Positions 15,638 to 23,190 of a stretch of 31,527 bases of DNA are shown here, piece after piece. Location of the stretch: positions 1-31,527 of IMG/VR virus record IMGVR_UViG_3300021963_000442; one strand, given 5' to 3'. The DNA comes from a virus. The position numbers and the translations under genes were made by a program. Position 1 is the first letter of the stretch, and every line of letters begins with the position of its first letter. The notes beneath the pieces are model-generated. The model was given only the letters and a program-made list of their open reading frames with translations. It ran no database searches and was not told the DNA's origin.

Positions 15638-17671
15638 GTGGTCCTTACAGGCGTAAACGAAATTACAAATACTTCAGATATGCTCTTCATTATTGAAAGA
15701 GTAAATGAAGGTCTAAACACAGCTAAGTTAGAGAACGGAGACATTGTTATGGAAGGTGTTTGTGCAGTATTTGACACAAAGAACAATAACAACCGCATCT
15801 ACGAAAAAGCTGAGTATCTACCGCACCTAGAATACCTAAACGAGAAAATCGAAAGAGGTCAATTATTTGGTGAGTTAGACCACCCTCAAAATTTTGACGT
15901 TTCACTTAAGAATGTTTCTCACGTAGTTGAGAAATTATGGTACGATCAAGATTCTAATAACGTAAAAATTAAAGTACGTCTGCTAAATACACCAGCTGGC
16001 CAGATTGCAAAAACTCTAGTTGAGTCAGGCTGTACAATTTCAACTTCTTCACGAGCTGCTGGTCAGGTAATGAATGAAGGTAAAGTAAAAATCCAAAGAA
16101 TATTCACATATGACTTAGTAGCTGAACCAGGTTTCAGTGAAGCAGTTCTTAGAAGATCAGTTAACGAAAGTTTCCAAAGCAATTATTCTATGCTTTTCGA
16201 ATCTTTGGATAATATTAAATCAACCTCAATTATAAACAAACTGGTAGATATTTCTGAAAGCTTAAACCTCGCAGAATCGATCAAAGTTTATAAGATAAAT
16301 AATGAAGAGATAGTAAAACCTATGGAAAATAATAACAAACACATGACTAATGAGTTTGTAACGAAAGAAGCATTCAACCAATACTCTGAACTTGTTAAGA
16401 GCAAGTTCGACGCGCTTAAAGAGAGCGTAGATAAAATGGTTGATAACTTCGCAGTTACCGAAGACGACCAACCTGCTGATGCTCCAGTGGTTGAAGATCC
16501 AAACGCTGAAAAAGAAGAAGAAAAAGCACCCGCAACTAATGATCAATTAGTTGAGTATGTTAACTATCTTTCAAGCGAGCTTAGCAAAGTAATTGAATAT
16601 AACAATTACCTTTCTGGCATGTTAAACAAATCTATTAACTATTCTGAGCATGTTGCTGAGAGAGTTAATAACGTAATCGATTACTCTGATTATCTTGCTG
16701 AAAAAGTTGAACAGGGTATTGGTTATTCTCAATACGTTGCTGAAAACTTAAATAATGCAATTGATTATTCTGAGCATATCGCTGAAAACGTAAACAAAAA
16801 TATTAAGTACACAGAATACTTAGCAGAAAACCTTGATAAAGGAATTCAATATTCTGAGTATGTTGCTGAAAAATCAGAACAAGGTATCAGATATACTGAA
16901 TACGTTGCTGAAAACTTAAAGCACTCTATTGGTTACGCTAACTATCTTGCTGAAAACCTTGAAAGAGGAATCAAATATTCTGAATATATTGCAGAATCAT
17001 TAAATGAAGGTGGAGTTGGTATCTCTGTTAAAGAAGGTTCAGCTTTAAGCCAAATCGAAAAATTACAAGAATCTGTAAACTATCAAGTTGCTGAAGGTTC
17101 TAATGTTAATGATATTGTTAGCTCAGTTAACTCTATCGTTAAGCATATCAAAGATAACTCAGCTAAATCTGTATTAGAAAGCAGATATCCATTCTTAAAA
17201 CTTCTTAATGAAGATAATAAATCAAGATTCTTTAATTTAGATCAAACTCAAAAAACTGCTATTATTGAAGCTCTTTCAGGTGCAGTTTATTTCAAAGAAG
17301 AAGATGTTCTTCAAATTATTGAGTCTGTTCTTAACAAACAACAAGAAAACATTCCTAACTTAATCAAATTCATGCCTGCTAAATTTAAAGAAGTTTACGA
17401 AAGCATGACGTCTGCTGAAAAGAGCCGTTTAGAAGCTCAAGCTTCTCTAACTGTTTTAAACACTCCTTATCAAGTTAAAAACTTCTGGGAGAGCAGAGAT
17501 TTAAGAGGAGTTAATGAAAGAATTTATTTCGAAACACAAAATAAAAATGCGCAACAAATCAACGAAAGCCAAGGTAGAGAAGGTTTTATCTCGATTGAAA
17601 AGGTTGCGGAACATCAAAGAGGTTATGGTAATGCATACCTCGACGCTCTAAAAAGAAGAGCACAAAACTAA
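15638..17671 (+). CDS. Fused prohead protease and core scaffold protein (gp21/gp22-like)
   Basis: A 677-residue protein. Residues 14-180 are a T4 gp21-type prohead protease: GDIVMEGVCAVFDTKNNNNR, LFGELDHPQNFDVSL with catalytic His82, VSHVVEKLWYD, then GQIAKTLVESGCTISTSSRA with the nucleophile Ser137 or Ser138, and YDLVAEPGFSEA. The C-terminal 470 residues are scaffold-like: acidic and helical, with a 14-residue tandem repeat at about 307-457 and a further helical domain (INESQGREG near the end). In T4 the protease and main core scaffold are separate genes (21, 22), so this is a fusion. The protease is expected to remove the scaffold and trim capsid proteins at (L/I)xE sites. A start at GTG 15638 is supported by the promoter spacing; the next ATG, codon 15, is possible. 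Confidence 0.85.
   Translation: MVLTGVNEITNTSDMLFIIERVNEGLNTAKLENGDIVMEGVCAVFDTKNNNNRIYEKAEYLPHLEYLNEKIERGQLFGELDHPQNFDVSLKNVSHVVEKLWYDQDSNNVKIKVRLLNTPAGQIAKTLVESGCTISTSSRAAGQVMNEGKVKIQRIFTYDLVAEPGFSEAVLRRSVNESFQSNYSMLFESLDNIKSTSIINKLVDISESLNLAESIKVYKINNEEIVKPMENNNKHMTNEFVTKEAFNQYSELVKSKFDALKESVDKMVDNFAVTEDDQPADAPVVEDPNAEKEEEKAPATNDQLVEYVNYLSSELSKVIEYNNYLSGMLNKSINYSEHVAERVNNVIDYSDYLAEKVEQGIGYSQYVAENLNNAIDYSEHIAENVNKNIKYTEYLAENLDKGIQYSEYVAEKSEQGIRYTEYVAENLKHSIGYANYLAENLERGIKYSEYIAESLNEGGVGISVKEGSALSQIEKLQESVNYQVAEGSNVNDIVSSVNSIVKHIKDNSAKSVLESRYPFLKLLNEDNKSRFFNLDQTQKTAIIEALSGAVYFKEEDVLQIIESVLNKQQENIPNLIKFMPAKFKEVYESMTSAEKSRLEAQASLTVLNTPYQVKNFWESRDLRGVNERIYFETQNKNAQQINESQGREGFISIEKVAEHQRGYGNAYLDALKRRAQN
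16556..17008 (+). repeat. Tandem 42-nt (14-residue) repeat within the scaffold gene
   Basis: Ten full copies plus a partial one of the unit Y-x-x-Y-(L/V/I)-A-E-x-(L/V)-x-x-x-I-x, from Tyr307 to about residue 457. Peptide copies include YSEHVAERVNNVID and YSQYVAENLNNAID. The DNA copies have diverged, so the period is held by selection on the protein. It is predicted to be a regular helical or coiled-coil rod. Confidence 0.85.
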
Positions 17672-17688
17672 AAAATTTTTAAAACAAA

Positions 17689-19245
17689 ATGTCTACAAAA
17701 GTATTTAAAAGACTAAATGACGCTTCTGTTAAGTCAACTTGGACTCCAGTTTTAGAAAGCTATGGTGTAAACGCTGATGCTCGTCCTTGGTTAGTAGATT
17801 ATTGCCACTATCACGCAATGTTCGAAAACGCAGGTTCAATCAACGAAGCAACTGTTACTCCAGGCTTGTTCTATCAACAACCAGGTTCAATTAGCGGACA
17901 AGGCGCTGCATTTGCTCCTACTACAGGTGCAAACGGTTCAGGTGATAAATTCCCTAGCCTTCTTCCAGTAGCTATCCAAGTAGCTGCTAAAACAATTGGT
18001 TTCGACCTAGTTGGTGTAGTTCCTATGGACTCTCCAGTTGGTTTCCTTCCTTACCTAGATTATGTTTACCAAGGTGGTAACTTAGGTACTGAATTCGAAC
18101 CATATTTGATCAAAATCGCTGATTTCACAACTGGTGAGAAAGCTACTTTCACAGCAGGTGCTGAATATACAGTAGATGGTGACGGTGCTGGTACAGGTGC
18201 ATTACTTACTCTTCAGTTCGTAGGTGCTTCACGTATCGACGGTCAATTGATCTTCAAAGTAGTTTCTTCTGATTCTGATATCACTTTAGCTACTTACTTA
18301 GGTGCTGGTAAAGTATTAAACAGTGTAACTTTAGATGCTGCTAACGTAGTTTCTTTAGTATCTGCTTTAGAAAACCACATCTCTGGTTTCACTTCAACTT
18401 CAACTGAAGCTCACACAGATTTCGGTGGTCCTTTCCTTACTGGAAATGAGTACACTCAATCTATGACAAGAGCTGAAGGTGAAGCTTCTAAATTCCGTCA
18501 AATGGGTCTTAAAATGTTCACTAAGTTCGTTGAGGCTAAAACTTCTCAAGTTTCTATCTCTGCAACAGTTGAGCAAATCCAAGATCTTAACAGAGTTTGG
18601 AATTTCGACGCAATCTCTATGTTAGAGAACGTTGCAGTTAACGAGCTTGCTCAAACTATCAACAAAGAAATCGTTTCTAAAGTTAAAGCTTTAGCTTCAT
18701 CTCACGCTACTGCAGCTGCTGCAGCAGAAGGTTATGCTGCTACTGTAACTGTTACTCCTGGTTCAGGTACTTTCGAAAACGTTACGACTTCTCAAAGAAA
18801 ATTAGTTACTAAGATTCTTGAATCTGCTAACTTAATTTACCACAGAGCTCGTTTCGGTGCTGGTACTTTCGCAGTAGTTTCTGCTAAAGTTGCATCTGCT
18901 ATGGCTGATGCTGCTGGTTACTCAATCGCTCCTTTCGCAAATGACTTAGGTTCTGCTGCAGGTACTTTATACCCAGCTGGTAAAGTTTACGGTTTAACTG
19001 TATACGTTGATCCAAACTTGAAGTTCAATGATGCAAACGTTCTTATCGGACGTAAAGGTGCTGACGAAGAGCCAGGTCTTAAATTCATGCCTTACATCAT
19101 GGCAGAATCTCTTCAAACTATTTCTGAGGGTACTTTCTCTCCGAAAATCGGTATGAAGTCAAGATATGCTTTGGTTGAAGCTGGATGGCATCCACAAACT
19201 CAGTACGTTCAATTCGCAATCGATGACGTTACTAAATTAGGTTAA
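17689..19245 (+). CDS. Major capsid protein (gp23-like)
   Basis: A 518-residue protein, close to T4 gp23 (521). The diagnostic HK97-fold/gp23 segments are IQVAAKTIGFDLVGVVPMDS followed by PVGFLPYLDYVYQGG (T4: NLIAFDICGVQPMNSPTGQV), KFVEAKTSQVSISATVEQIQ plus DLNRVWNFDAISMLENVAVN, and SEGTFSPKIGMKSRYALVE near the C-terminus. The N-terminal 53 residues look like the delta region removed during maturation: GSINE|ATV at 49-56 matches the gp21 (L/I)xE|A rule. Codon use is shifted towards TTC, AAC and ATC relative to its neighbours, as in very highly expressed genes. It is followed by a strong terminator, and the leader AAAATTTTTAAAACAAA is typical of Bacteroidota. Confidence 0.92.
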   Translation: MSTKVFKRLNDASVKSTWTPVLESYGVNADARPWLVDYCHYHAMFENAGSINEATVTPGLFYQQPGSISGQGAAFAPTTGANGSGDKFPSLLPVAIQVAAKTIGFDLVGVVPMDSPVGFLPYLDYVYQGGNLGTEFEPYLIKIADFTTGEKATFTAGAEYTVDGDGAGTGALLTLQFVGASRIDGQLIFKVVSSDSDITLATYLGAGKVLNSVTLDAANVVSLVSALENHISGFTSTSTEAHTDFGGPFLTGNEYTQSMTRAEGEASKFRQMGLKMFTKFVEAKTSQVSISATVEQIQDLNRVWNFDAISMLENVAVNELAQTINKEIVSKVKALASSHATAAAAAEGYAATVTVTPGSGTFENVTTSQRKLVTKILESANLIYHRARFGAGTFAVVSAKVASAMADAAGYSIAPFANDLGSAAGTLYPAGKVYGLTVYVDPNLKFNDANVLIGRKGADEEPGLKFMPYIMAESLQTISEGTFSPKIGMKSRYALVEAGWHPQTQYVQFAIDDVTKLG

Positions 19246-19264
19246 TCTTAACTTAAGTATATTT

Positions 19265-19291
19265 GAAAGCCCTCTTCGGAGGGCTTTCTTA
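19265..19291 (+). terminator. Rho-independent terminator after the capsid gene
   Basis: GAAAGCCCTC, a TTCG tetraloop, then GAGGGCTTTC: a perfect 10-bp stem (19265-19288) followed by TTATTTT, 20 bases after the capsid stop. It should end the abundant capsid transcript. Confidence 0.9.
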
Positions 19292-19304
19292 TTTTAGAAG
19301 GTCA

Positions 19305-19312
19305 GATAAATA
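19305..19312 (+). promoter_or_regulatory. Possible late promoter (GATAAATA)
   Basis: AGATAAATA directly after the capsid terminator resembles the late promoter core but has G at the first position. No start codon follows at 19-20 nt; the next candidate starts are at 19391 and 19470. Weak on sequence alone, although a new promoter is expected here. Confidence 0.3.
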
Positions 19313-19390
19313 ACTAAAATAATTGTCTAATTAGGTAATTATAAAAAGTATTTACTCTGAGACCTCTGGCGGCCTTAATATCTTTTTAAT

Positions 19391-19468
19391 ATGAATACTC
19401 ATATTGCAAGATTGAAGAGACCAGGAGTGATCAGGGAAGATCGAGTAATTAAAAAAACGAAACAATAA
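19391..19468 (+). CDS. Possible 25-residue basic peptide
   Basis: An ATG...TAA frame encoding a 25-residue, strongly basic peptide (MNTHIARLKRPGVIREDRVI, then KKTKQ). It ends one base before the ATG at 19470, so its translation could be coupled to the repeat-protein gene. It occupies most of the otherwise empty space after the capsid terminator. It could equally be chance in a leader region. I recognise no family. Confidence 0.3.
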   Translation: MNTHIARLKRPGVIREDRVIKKTKQ

Positions 19469-19469
19469 A

Positions 19470-19823
19470 ATGGCAAACCCAGTATTGTCTTACACAGAAT
19501 TCCTAAACGAAAAAGTTAACCAAAACTTAGCAGCTATGCCTGCAGCAGGTTCTAGATTAGGAAAAAGCGTTGATCCTAAAATGGCTAAATTAGATATGCC
19601 TAAAGGTTCTAGCATTAAAAAGTCAGTTGATGCAAAAATGACTGATCTTAAAGCTGCTAAAGGCGCTAAACTTACTAAATCAGTTAATTCTAATTTAGCA
19701 GAAGCTGCCCCTAAAGGTAAAGCTATCACTAAATCAGTTGATCCTGCATTCGGTAACTTGGTTATCAAAGGTAAAGCTATCACTAAGTCAGTTGACCCTA
19801 AGATGGCTAGCAAACAAAAATAA
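19470..19823 (+). CDS. Basic tandem-repeat protein with capsid-targeting-like leader
   Basis: A 117-residue protein. MANPVLSYTEFLNEKVNQ closely parallels the leader at 6301 (VLSYSEFITEAR) and the T4 internal-protein targeting sequence; cleavage would follow Glu14 (LNE|K). Residues 27-117 are five repeats of about 18-19 residues built on ITKSVDPKMA, rich in Lys and ending in a Lys tail. No enzyme motif is present. The location just after the major capsid gene, the small size and the basic character suggest an internal head protein that contacts DNA or the capsid lattice. An antisense open frame exists because of the biased composition and is not credible. Confidence 0.6.
   Translation: MANPVLSYTEFLNEKVNQNLAAMPAAGSRLGKSVDPKMAKLDMPKGSSIKKSVDAKMTDLKAAKGAKLTKSVNSNLAEAAPKGKAITKSVDPAFGNLVIKGKAITKSVDPKMASKQK
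19548..19820 (+). repeat. Five ~54-57-nt repeats encoding ITKSVDPKMA
   Basis: Copies at peptide level are GSRLGKSVDPKMA, GSSIKKSVDAKMT, GAKLTKSVNSNLA, GKAITKSVDPAFG and GKAITKSVDPKMA. The last two are nearly identical in DNA too (GGTAAAGCTATCACTAA shared), which suggests recent duplication. Confidence 0.85.
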
Positions 19824-19834
19824 TTAAAAACTCG

Positions 19835-20314
19835 ATGAGGATTACATTAAGTATACCTCGCAGCATTGTTCAGCACATGGACGAAGTTGGCGTTCCAATG
19901 CAAGAAAGAGCAGATCTTTATGATAGATTTGTTGCATATGCTATTGGTCTAATGACTGGCGATGAGCTTGATCGTTTTGGATCATATGTAGCTGATCATG
20001 AATCAGAATATGCCAGCGAATCAATGACATTCGAGTCTTTTGTTGCAATTAATGAAAAATCTAGAAATTCTCTTAAAGAATTAGTAGGTAAAGATGATGA
20101 AGAAGAATTAGATCTTGACGATGCACGTCGTATTGGAAAGAAAGTTTCCAGAATGACTGGAGATGACCGTAAGAAATTCGTTGGAATTATCAATTTCATG
20201 GGTGCAAGCTGCAGAATATACAATGAAATTTGGGCAAACTATAAACCAGTTGATCCAGAAAGAAAAGATTCCAATAAAGGTAAAGCCTTTAGAGGAGAAA
20301 AACCACAAGCATAA
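19835..20314 (+). CDS. Hypothetical protein, 159 aa
   Basis: A 159-residue protein that I do not recognise. Residues 1-60 are helical (SIPRSIVQHMDEVGVPMQER, LYDRFVAYAIGLM). SMTFESFVAINEKSRNSL at 63-80 contains the TFESF leader-like motif followed by INE|K, a possible prohead-protease site inside the protein. The centre is acidic (GKDDEEELDLDDARRIGKKV) and the C-terminus is basic, ending KGKAFRGEKPQA. It lies 11 bases after the repeat protein and 4 before the next gene. Its position between capsid and tail-tube genes suggests a head-related protein; no catalytic residues stand out. Confidence 0.45.
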   Translation: MRITLSIPRSIVQHMDEVGVPMQERADLYDRFVAYAIGLMTGDELDRFGSYVADHESEYASESMTFESFVAINEKSRNSLKELVGKDDEEELDLDDARRIGKKVSRMTGDDRKKFVGIINFMGASCRIYNEIWANYKPVDPERKDSNKGKAFRGEKPQA

Positions 20315-20318
20315 TTAA

Positions 20319-21515
20319 ATGAGCGTAATTTGCGAAATTTTCCAAAGTCACGAGCTTAAATGGCAAATTAAAGACTGCGAGCCAAAATGGAATCAAAACG
20401 ATCAAAAAACCGTTTTGCATAGCATGACATTGTACCCAGATTTAGATTATATTAAAGCTGAGGGTACATCAACTTATGTTAAGTATACTAGTGCAGAAAA
20501 AATTCGTGAACTTTTATTAGAAATTCATAAACATGTTTGTGAAAAAGTTAATGCAAAGAAAGACGAATCTCAGCCTAAAGGATTTGGCGTATTTAATGAA
20601 GACACTCCAGCATTACCTGCACCAGGTTCAAATTTACCAGCAGTTCAAGGAAGTCGAGAACTTGCCACTACTCAAAAACCAGGTTTACCTGTTCCTTATA
20701 ATGCAGCGCAATATGCAAAGCCAGAAGACCCTAGTCAAAAACTATTAACTGGACCTGAACAACAGAAATTGTTAACTGGTCCAGAAGATCAAAAGAAGCT
20801 CCCTGCTCCAGTTTTAACTAAGTGGTATTGCTTAACACTTGAAGATGATTCTAAATCAATACATTCAATTGAAATTAATGATGGAGAACAGATTCCAGTT
20901 GCAACCTCGCTAGTTGGAACAGAAATTGAAGGAAAGGGCAAGGTAAAACTTGCATCTGGCCCATACGAAACCGAAGACGCTGCAACTAAAGAGTGTGCAG
21001 TTGAAGAAAAATCGGATGAGGATTGTTGTAATTACTATATTACAATAAAGACAACTAAACTTAGAATGATTGAAGAGGGAAAAGGTACAAAAACCTTTAG
21101 CTTTAGATATTTAATGTCAAATAACATGATTAAAGATCTTGGAGATGACAAAATATCAAATGCAGATAAATTTACAATTACTATTACCCCTGCATCAAAT
21201 GGTCTATCTAAAGTTTTTGGAGCAAGTTATGATATGAAATTAGAAGATTTTAACAGCGATAATCCTTCGTATCCTGGAAATCTTATTGTTGCAATTATAC
21301 CAACTTTAGAATTAACTCTTACTGGAAATGAAAACATGCCAGAAAAAGAAGAACCTAAAGCATATAGTGAAATTAGTGCAAAACAACTTAAAGCTCAAAT
21401 TAATGCGTTTGAGTTTGATGAAAGAAATGCAGCTTTAGAGCCAGAAGAAAAGGAAAAACGCTTCAAGGAGCTTATTTCCAAATGGGAGGAAACTGAGCGT
21501 AGAGATGTATCATAA
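20319..21515 (+). CDS. Hypothetical protein, 398 aa, with Pro/Gln linker
   Basis: A 398-residue protein of unknown family. Residues 1-80 look like a small mixed domain (VICEIFQSHELKWQIKDCEP). Residues 90-165 are a low-complexity Pro/Ala/Gln linker with a short duplicate (QKLLTGPEQQKLLTGPED). Residues 165-330 are strand-rich (KWYCLTLEDDSKSIHSIEIN; CCNYYITIKTTKLRMIEEGK), including a cluster of Cys at about 227-232. The C-terminus is a charged helix. No leader or membrane segment is visible. Followed by a candidate late promoter, it appears to end a transcription unit. A virion role is inferred only from location. Confidence 0.4.
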   Translation: MSVICEIFQSHELKWQIKDCEPKWNQNDQKTVLHSMTLYPDLDYIKAEGTSTYVKYTSAEKIRELLLEIHKHVCEKVNAKKDESQPKGFGVFNEDTPALPAPGSNLPAVQGSRELATTQKPGLPVPYNAAQYAKPEDPSQKLLTGPEQQKLLTGPEDQKKLPAPVLTKWYCLTLEDDSKSIHSIEINDGEQIPVATSLVGTEIEGKGKVKLASGPYETEDAATKECAVEEKSDEDCCNYYITIKTTKLRMIEEGKGTKTFSFRYLMSNNMIKDLGDDKISNADKFTITITPASNGLSKVFGASYDMKLEDFNSDNPSYPGNLIVAIIPTLELTLTGNENMPEKEEPKAYSEISAKQLKAQINAFEFDERNAALEPEEKEKRFKELISKWEETERRDVS

Positions 21516-21522
21516 TCTAGCG

Positions 21523-21530
21523 AATAAATA
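21523..21530 (+). promoter_or_regulatory. Candidate T4-type late promoter (AATAAATA)
   Basis: CGAATAAATA in the 35-base gap before the tail tube gene, ending 20 nt before its ATG. The same ten-base string occurs at 2936-2945, and the spacing is almost identical to that at the other two sites. Confidence 0.55.
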
Positions 21531-21550
21531 AACAAAAAAGTCCAACATAA

Positions 21551-22141
21551 ATGGCAGGGTTACCACATTTTAAAAATTCAGCAGTAGGTCAGCAATTATT
21601 TGAACCGTTATACCTTAACCAGTTTACGGTAATTATTACTCCACCTGCTAGTATCAATAATACAGCTATTAATCAGTTATTAGTTGAGCACGTAAAAAAG
21701 ATTACAGGTCTTCCAGAACAAGCTGGTACTGGTGGAACTGTTGAACAAGCTTACAGATTCTCTAAGAGATATTTTGCTGGCGCAAGACCAAAGGAAACTG
21801 GCGCTAAACTTAAGATTGACTTTGAAGTCAACTTAAATAATGCAAATGAGATGTATGTATACAACTTATTTAGAGCTTGGGCCAATTTAGTATATGATCC
21901 ATTAACTGGTAGACAAGGTCTTAAGAAAGACTATGCTCCAAATGGTGCTGGTATTTATGTAGGTGTTCATAACCGTGCTGGAGATGTTTATAGAGAATTT
22001 AATTTCTCTCCAGTATTTGTTTATGGAGACACAAGTTTAACTGAAGAAATGGCACTAGATTATGGATCTGATGCAATCTACAATGCATCATTTAACTTAA
22101 TTGCAGATAGCTACACTGAAGTAAGAAACGGACAATTCTAA
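21551..22141 (+). CDS. Tail tube protein (gp19-like)
   Basis: A 196-residue protein, somewhat longer than T4 gp19 (163). The layout is that of phage tail tube proteins: LYLNQFTVIITPP, VKKITGLPEQAGTGGTVEQA, KLKIDFEVNLNNANEMYVYN followed by LFRAWANLVYDPLTG, then YREFNFSPVFVYG and YNASFNLIADSYTEVRNG. The protein stacks as hexameric rings inside the contractile sheath. The conserved pattern of strand, loop and helix with NxNxNEMYVYN supports the call. It follows its own candidate late promoter, consistent with high demand. Sheath and tail-terminator genes are not nearby in this window. Confidence 0.8.
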   Translation: MAGLPHFKNSAVGQQLFEPLYLNQFTVIITPPASINNTAINQLLVEHVKKITGLPEQAGTGGTVEQAYRFSKRYFAGARPKETGAKLKIDFEVNLNNANEMYVYNLFRAWANLVYDPLTGRQGLKKDYAPNGAGIYVGVHNRAGDVYREFNFSPVFVYGDTSLTEEMALDYGSDAIYNASFNLIADSYTEVRNGQF

Positions 22142-22161
22142 AAATTTAAAACCAAAGCCAA

Positions 22162-22743
22162 ATGGATATTTTTAACCTAAAAAATAATGATGTTAAAGAC
22201 TTTAAGAGATTCATGGATATGAAAGCTCCTGCGTTCGGCGGACCTGCTGAAACTGAAGCCTTTGACAAATCTAAAAGAAAATCATTAAAAGATTGGAATA
22301 AAGTTGCACAAAGAGATGCTAATTTTGAAAATGGCGGGAAAAACCATAATTACGATAATTATTGGAAAGCCTTTAATAGCGATGTACCAAGCCGTGCAGC
22401 TAAAATTAAAGTAGAAGAACCTTTAACTGCGATTCCTACAATGGGAGTTAAGATTGTAAAAGAAAGTCATGTTCCTCAATTTGAAAACTATATGTTTGAA
22501 GAAGAAGCTGATGAAACTAAAGAAGTAGAATTAGACGAAGCTCCAGAAATCGACGAAGAAGCTCTTGAAATGTTTATGGAAGAGTTTAGCGATGAACTAA
22601 AAGAAATTTTAGCAATTGCGTGCGAAAAAATGGAAATCGAAAAAGAAGAATGTGTTGAAATATTTAAAGCAGCTATTCAAAAAGTTTCAGAAATGCCAGA
22701 TGAGGATGAGTCAGAAGAATTAACTGACGAAGACGAAGAATAA
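22162..22743 (+). CDS. Acidic hypothetical protein, 193 aa
   Basis: A 193-residue protein of unknown family, 20 bases after the tail tube gene and last in the plus-strand block. The N-terminal half is mixed and basic in places (MKAPAFGGPAETEAFDKSKR; WNKVAQRDANFENGGKNHNY). The C-terminal half is strongly acidic: EEEADETKEVELDEAPEIDE, a helix DELKEILAIACEKMEIEKEE, and a final DEDESEELTDEDEE run. The acidic tail could mimic DNA or act as a chaperone or scaffold, but this is speculation. Transcription ends at the hairpin just downstream. Confidence 0.5.
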   Translation: MDIFNLKNNDVKDFKRFMDMKAPAFGGPAETEAFDKSKRKSLKDWNKVAQRDANFENGGKNHNYDNYWKAFNSDVPSRAAKIKVEEPLTAIPTMGVKIVKESHVPQFENYMFEEEADETKEVELDEAPEIDEEALEMFMEEFSDELKEILAIACEKMEIEKEECVEIFKAAIQKVSEMPDEDESEELTDEDEE

Positions 22744-22763
22744 TATAAATCTATTTAAATTAG

Positions 22764-22790
22764 AAAGGAGATCAATGATCTCCTTTTTTT
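22764..22790. terminator. Bidirectional terminator between convergent blocks
   Basis: AAAGGAGATC, loop AAT, GATCTCCTTT, then TTTT: a 10-bp perfect stem. It ends the plus-strand late genes. Read on the minus strand, the stem is followed by T-rich sequence (TTTCTAATTTAAATA). The stop codon of the minus-strand gene at 22772 falls inside the stem. Confidence 0.85.
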
Positions 22791-23173
22791 ATGTCTTTTA
22801 GTACGGCTTGAAATTCTTTATCTGGATCAATTACAGTAAAATCAAAGTCAACCCAGCTATAAGTAGTTTTTAAGAAATTAATTGAATTTAGGATCCCAGT
22901 TGGAGAAAGCTCAGTATTTAAATAAATCAATCTAGAATATTTCTGATTTTTTATTTTGATTACTTTATCAATTAGTTTAGAAATCTCATAGTTTAACAAA
23001 AATGCTTGTACTTTGTTTGGAATAAAGATTTCTGTTTGAAATTTTTCTTTTACGATCTTATTAATGTTAAGAACGTAATCACTTTTACATTTTTTAGAAA
23101 AGTGTTCGACGAATGTTTTATAATCTCTTACAAAAACAATAGTTAGTTCTCTGGTTGCAATATCTTCTGTCAA
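22772..23173 (-). CDS. Hypothetical protein, 133 aa
   Basis: A 133-residue protein. It has no Met after the first codon, and the best initiator is the TTG at 23173, shortly downstream of the dCMP deaminase stop and with only ATT/ATA alternatives before an upstream stop. The sequence alternates strand and helix (LTIVFVRDYKTFVEHFSKKC; SRLIYLNTELSPTGILNSIN; DFDFTVIDPD), giving a Rossmann-like alpha/beta impression. There is no P-loop or other catalytic motif. Its stop lies within the terminator hairpin. As the last gene of the nucleotide-metabolism operon it may be an accessory protein; function unknown. Confidence 0.45.
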   Translation of the reverse strand: MTEDIATRELTIVFVRDYKTFVEHFSKKCKSDYVLNINKIVKEKFQTEIFIPNKVQAFLLNYEISKLIDKVIKIKNQKYSRLIYLNTELSPTGILNSINFLKTTYSWVDFDFTVIDPDKEFQAVLKDIKKGDH

Positions 23174-23190
23174 AATATGGATAGCTTTTT

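Noticed and set aside
16556-17008. CRISPR-like or tandem DNA repeat array
   Set aside because: The 42-nt period lies wholly in frame within the scaffold gene, the copies are diverged at DNA level and there are no unique spacers.
19330-19390. Possible structured RNA or tRNA in the leader after the capsid terminator (GAGACCTCTGGCGGCC)
   Set aside because: I could not form a cloverleaf or a long stem; only short, unconvincing pairings.
19490-19813. Open frame of 107 codons on the minus strand opposite the repeat protein
   Set aside because: It mirrors the repeats of the plus-strand gene, whose leader and position are convincing; composition bias explains the open frame.
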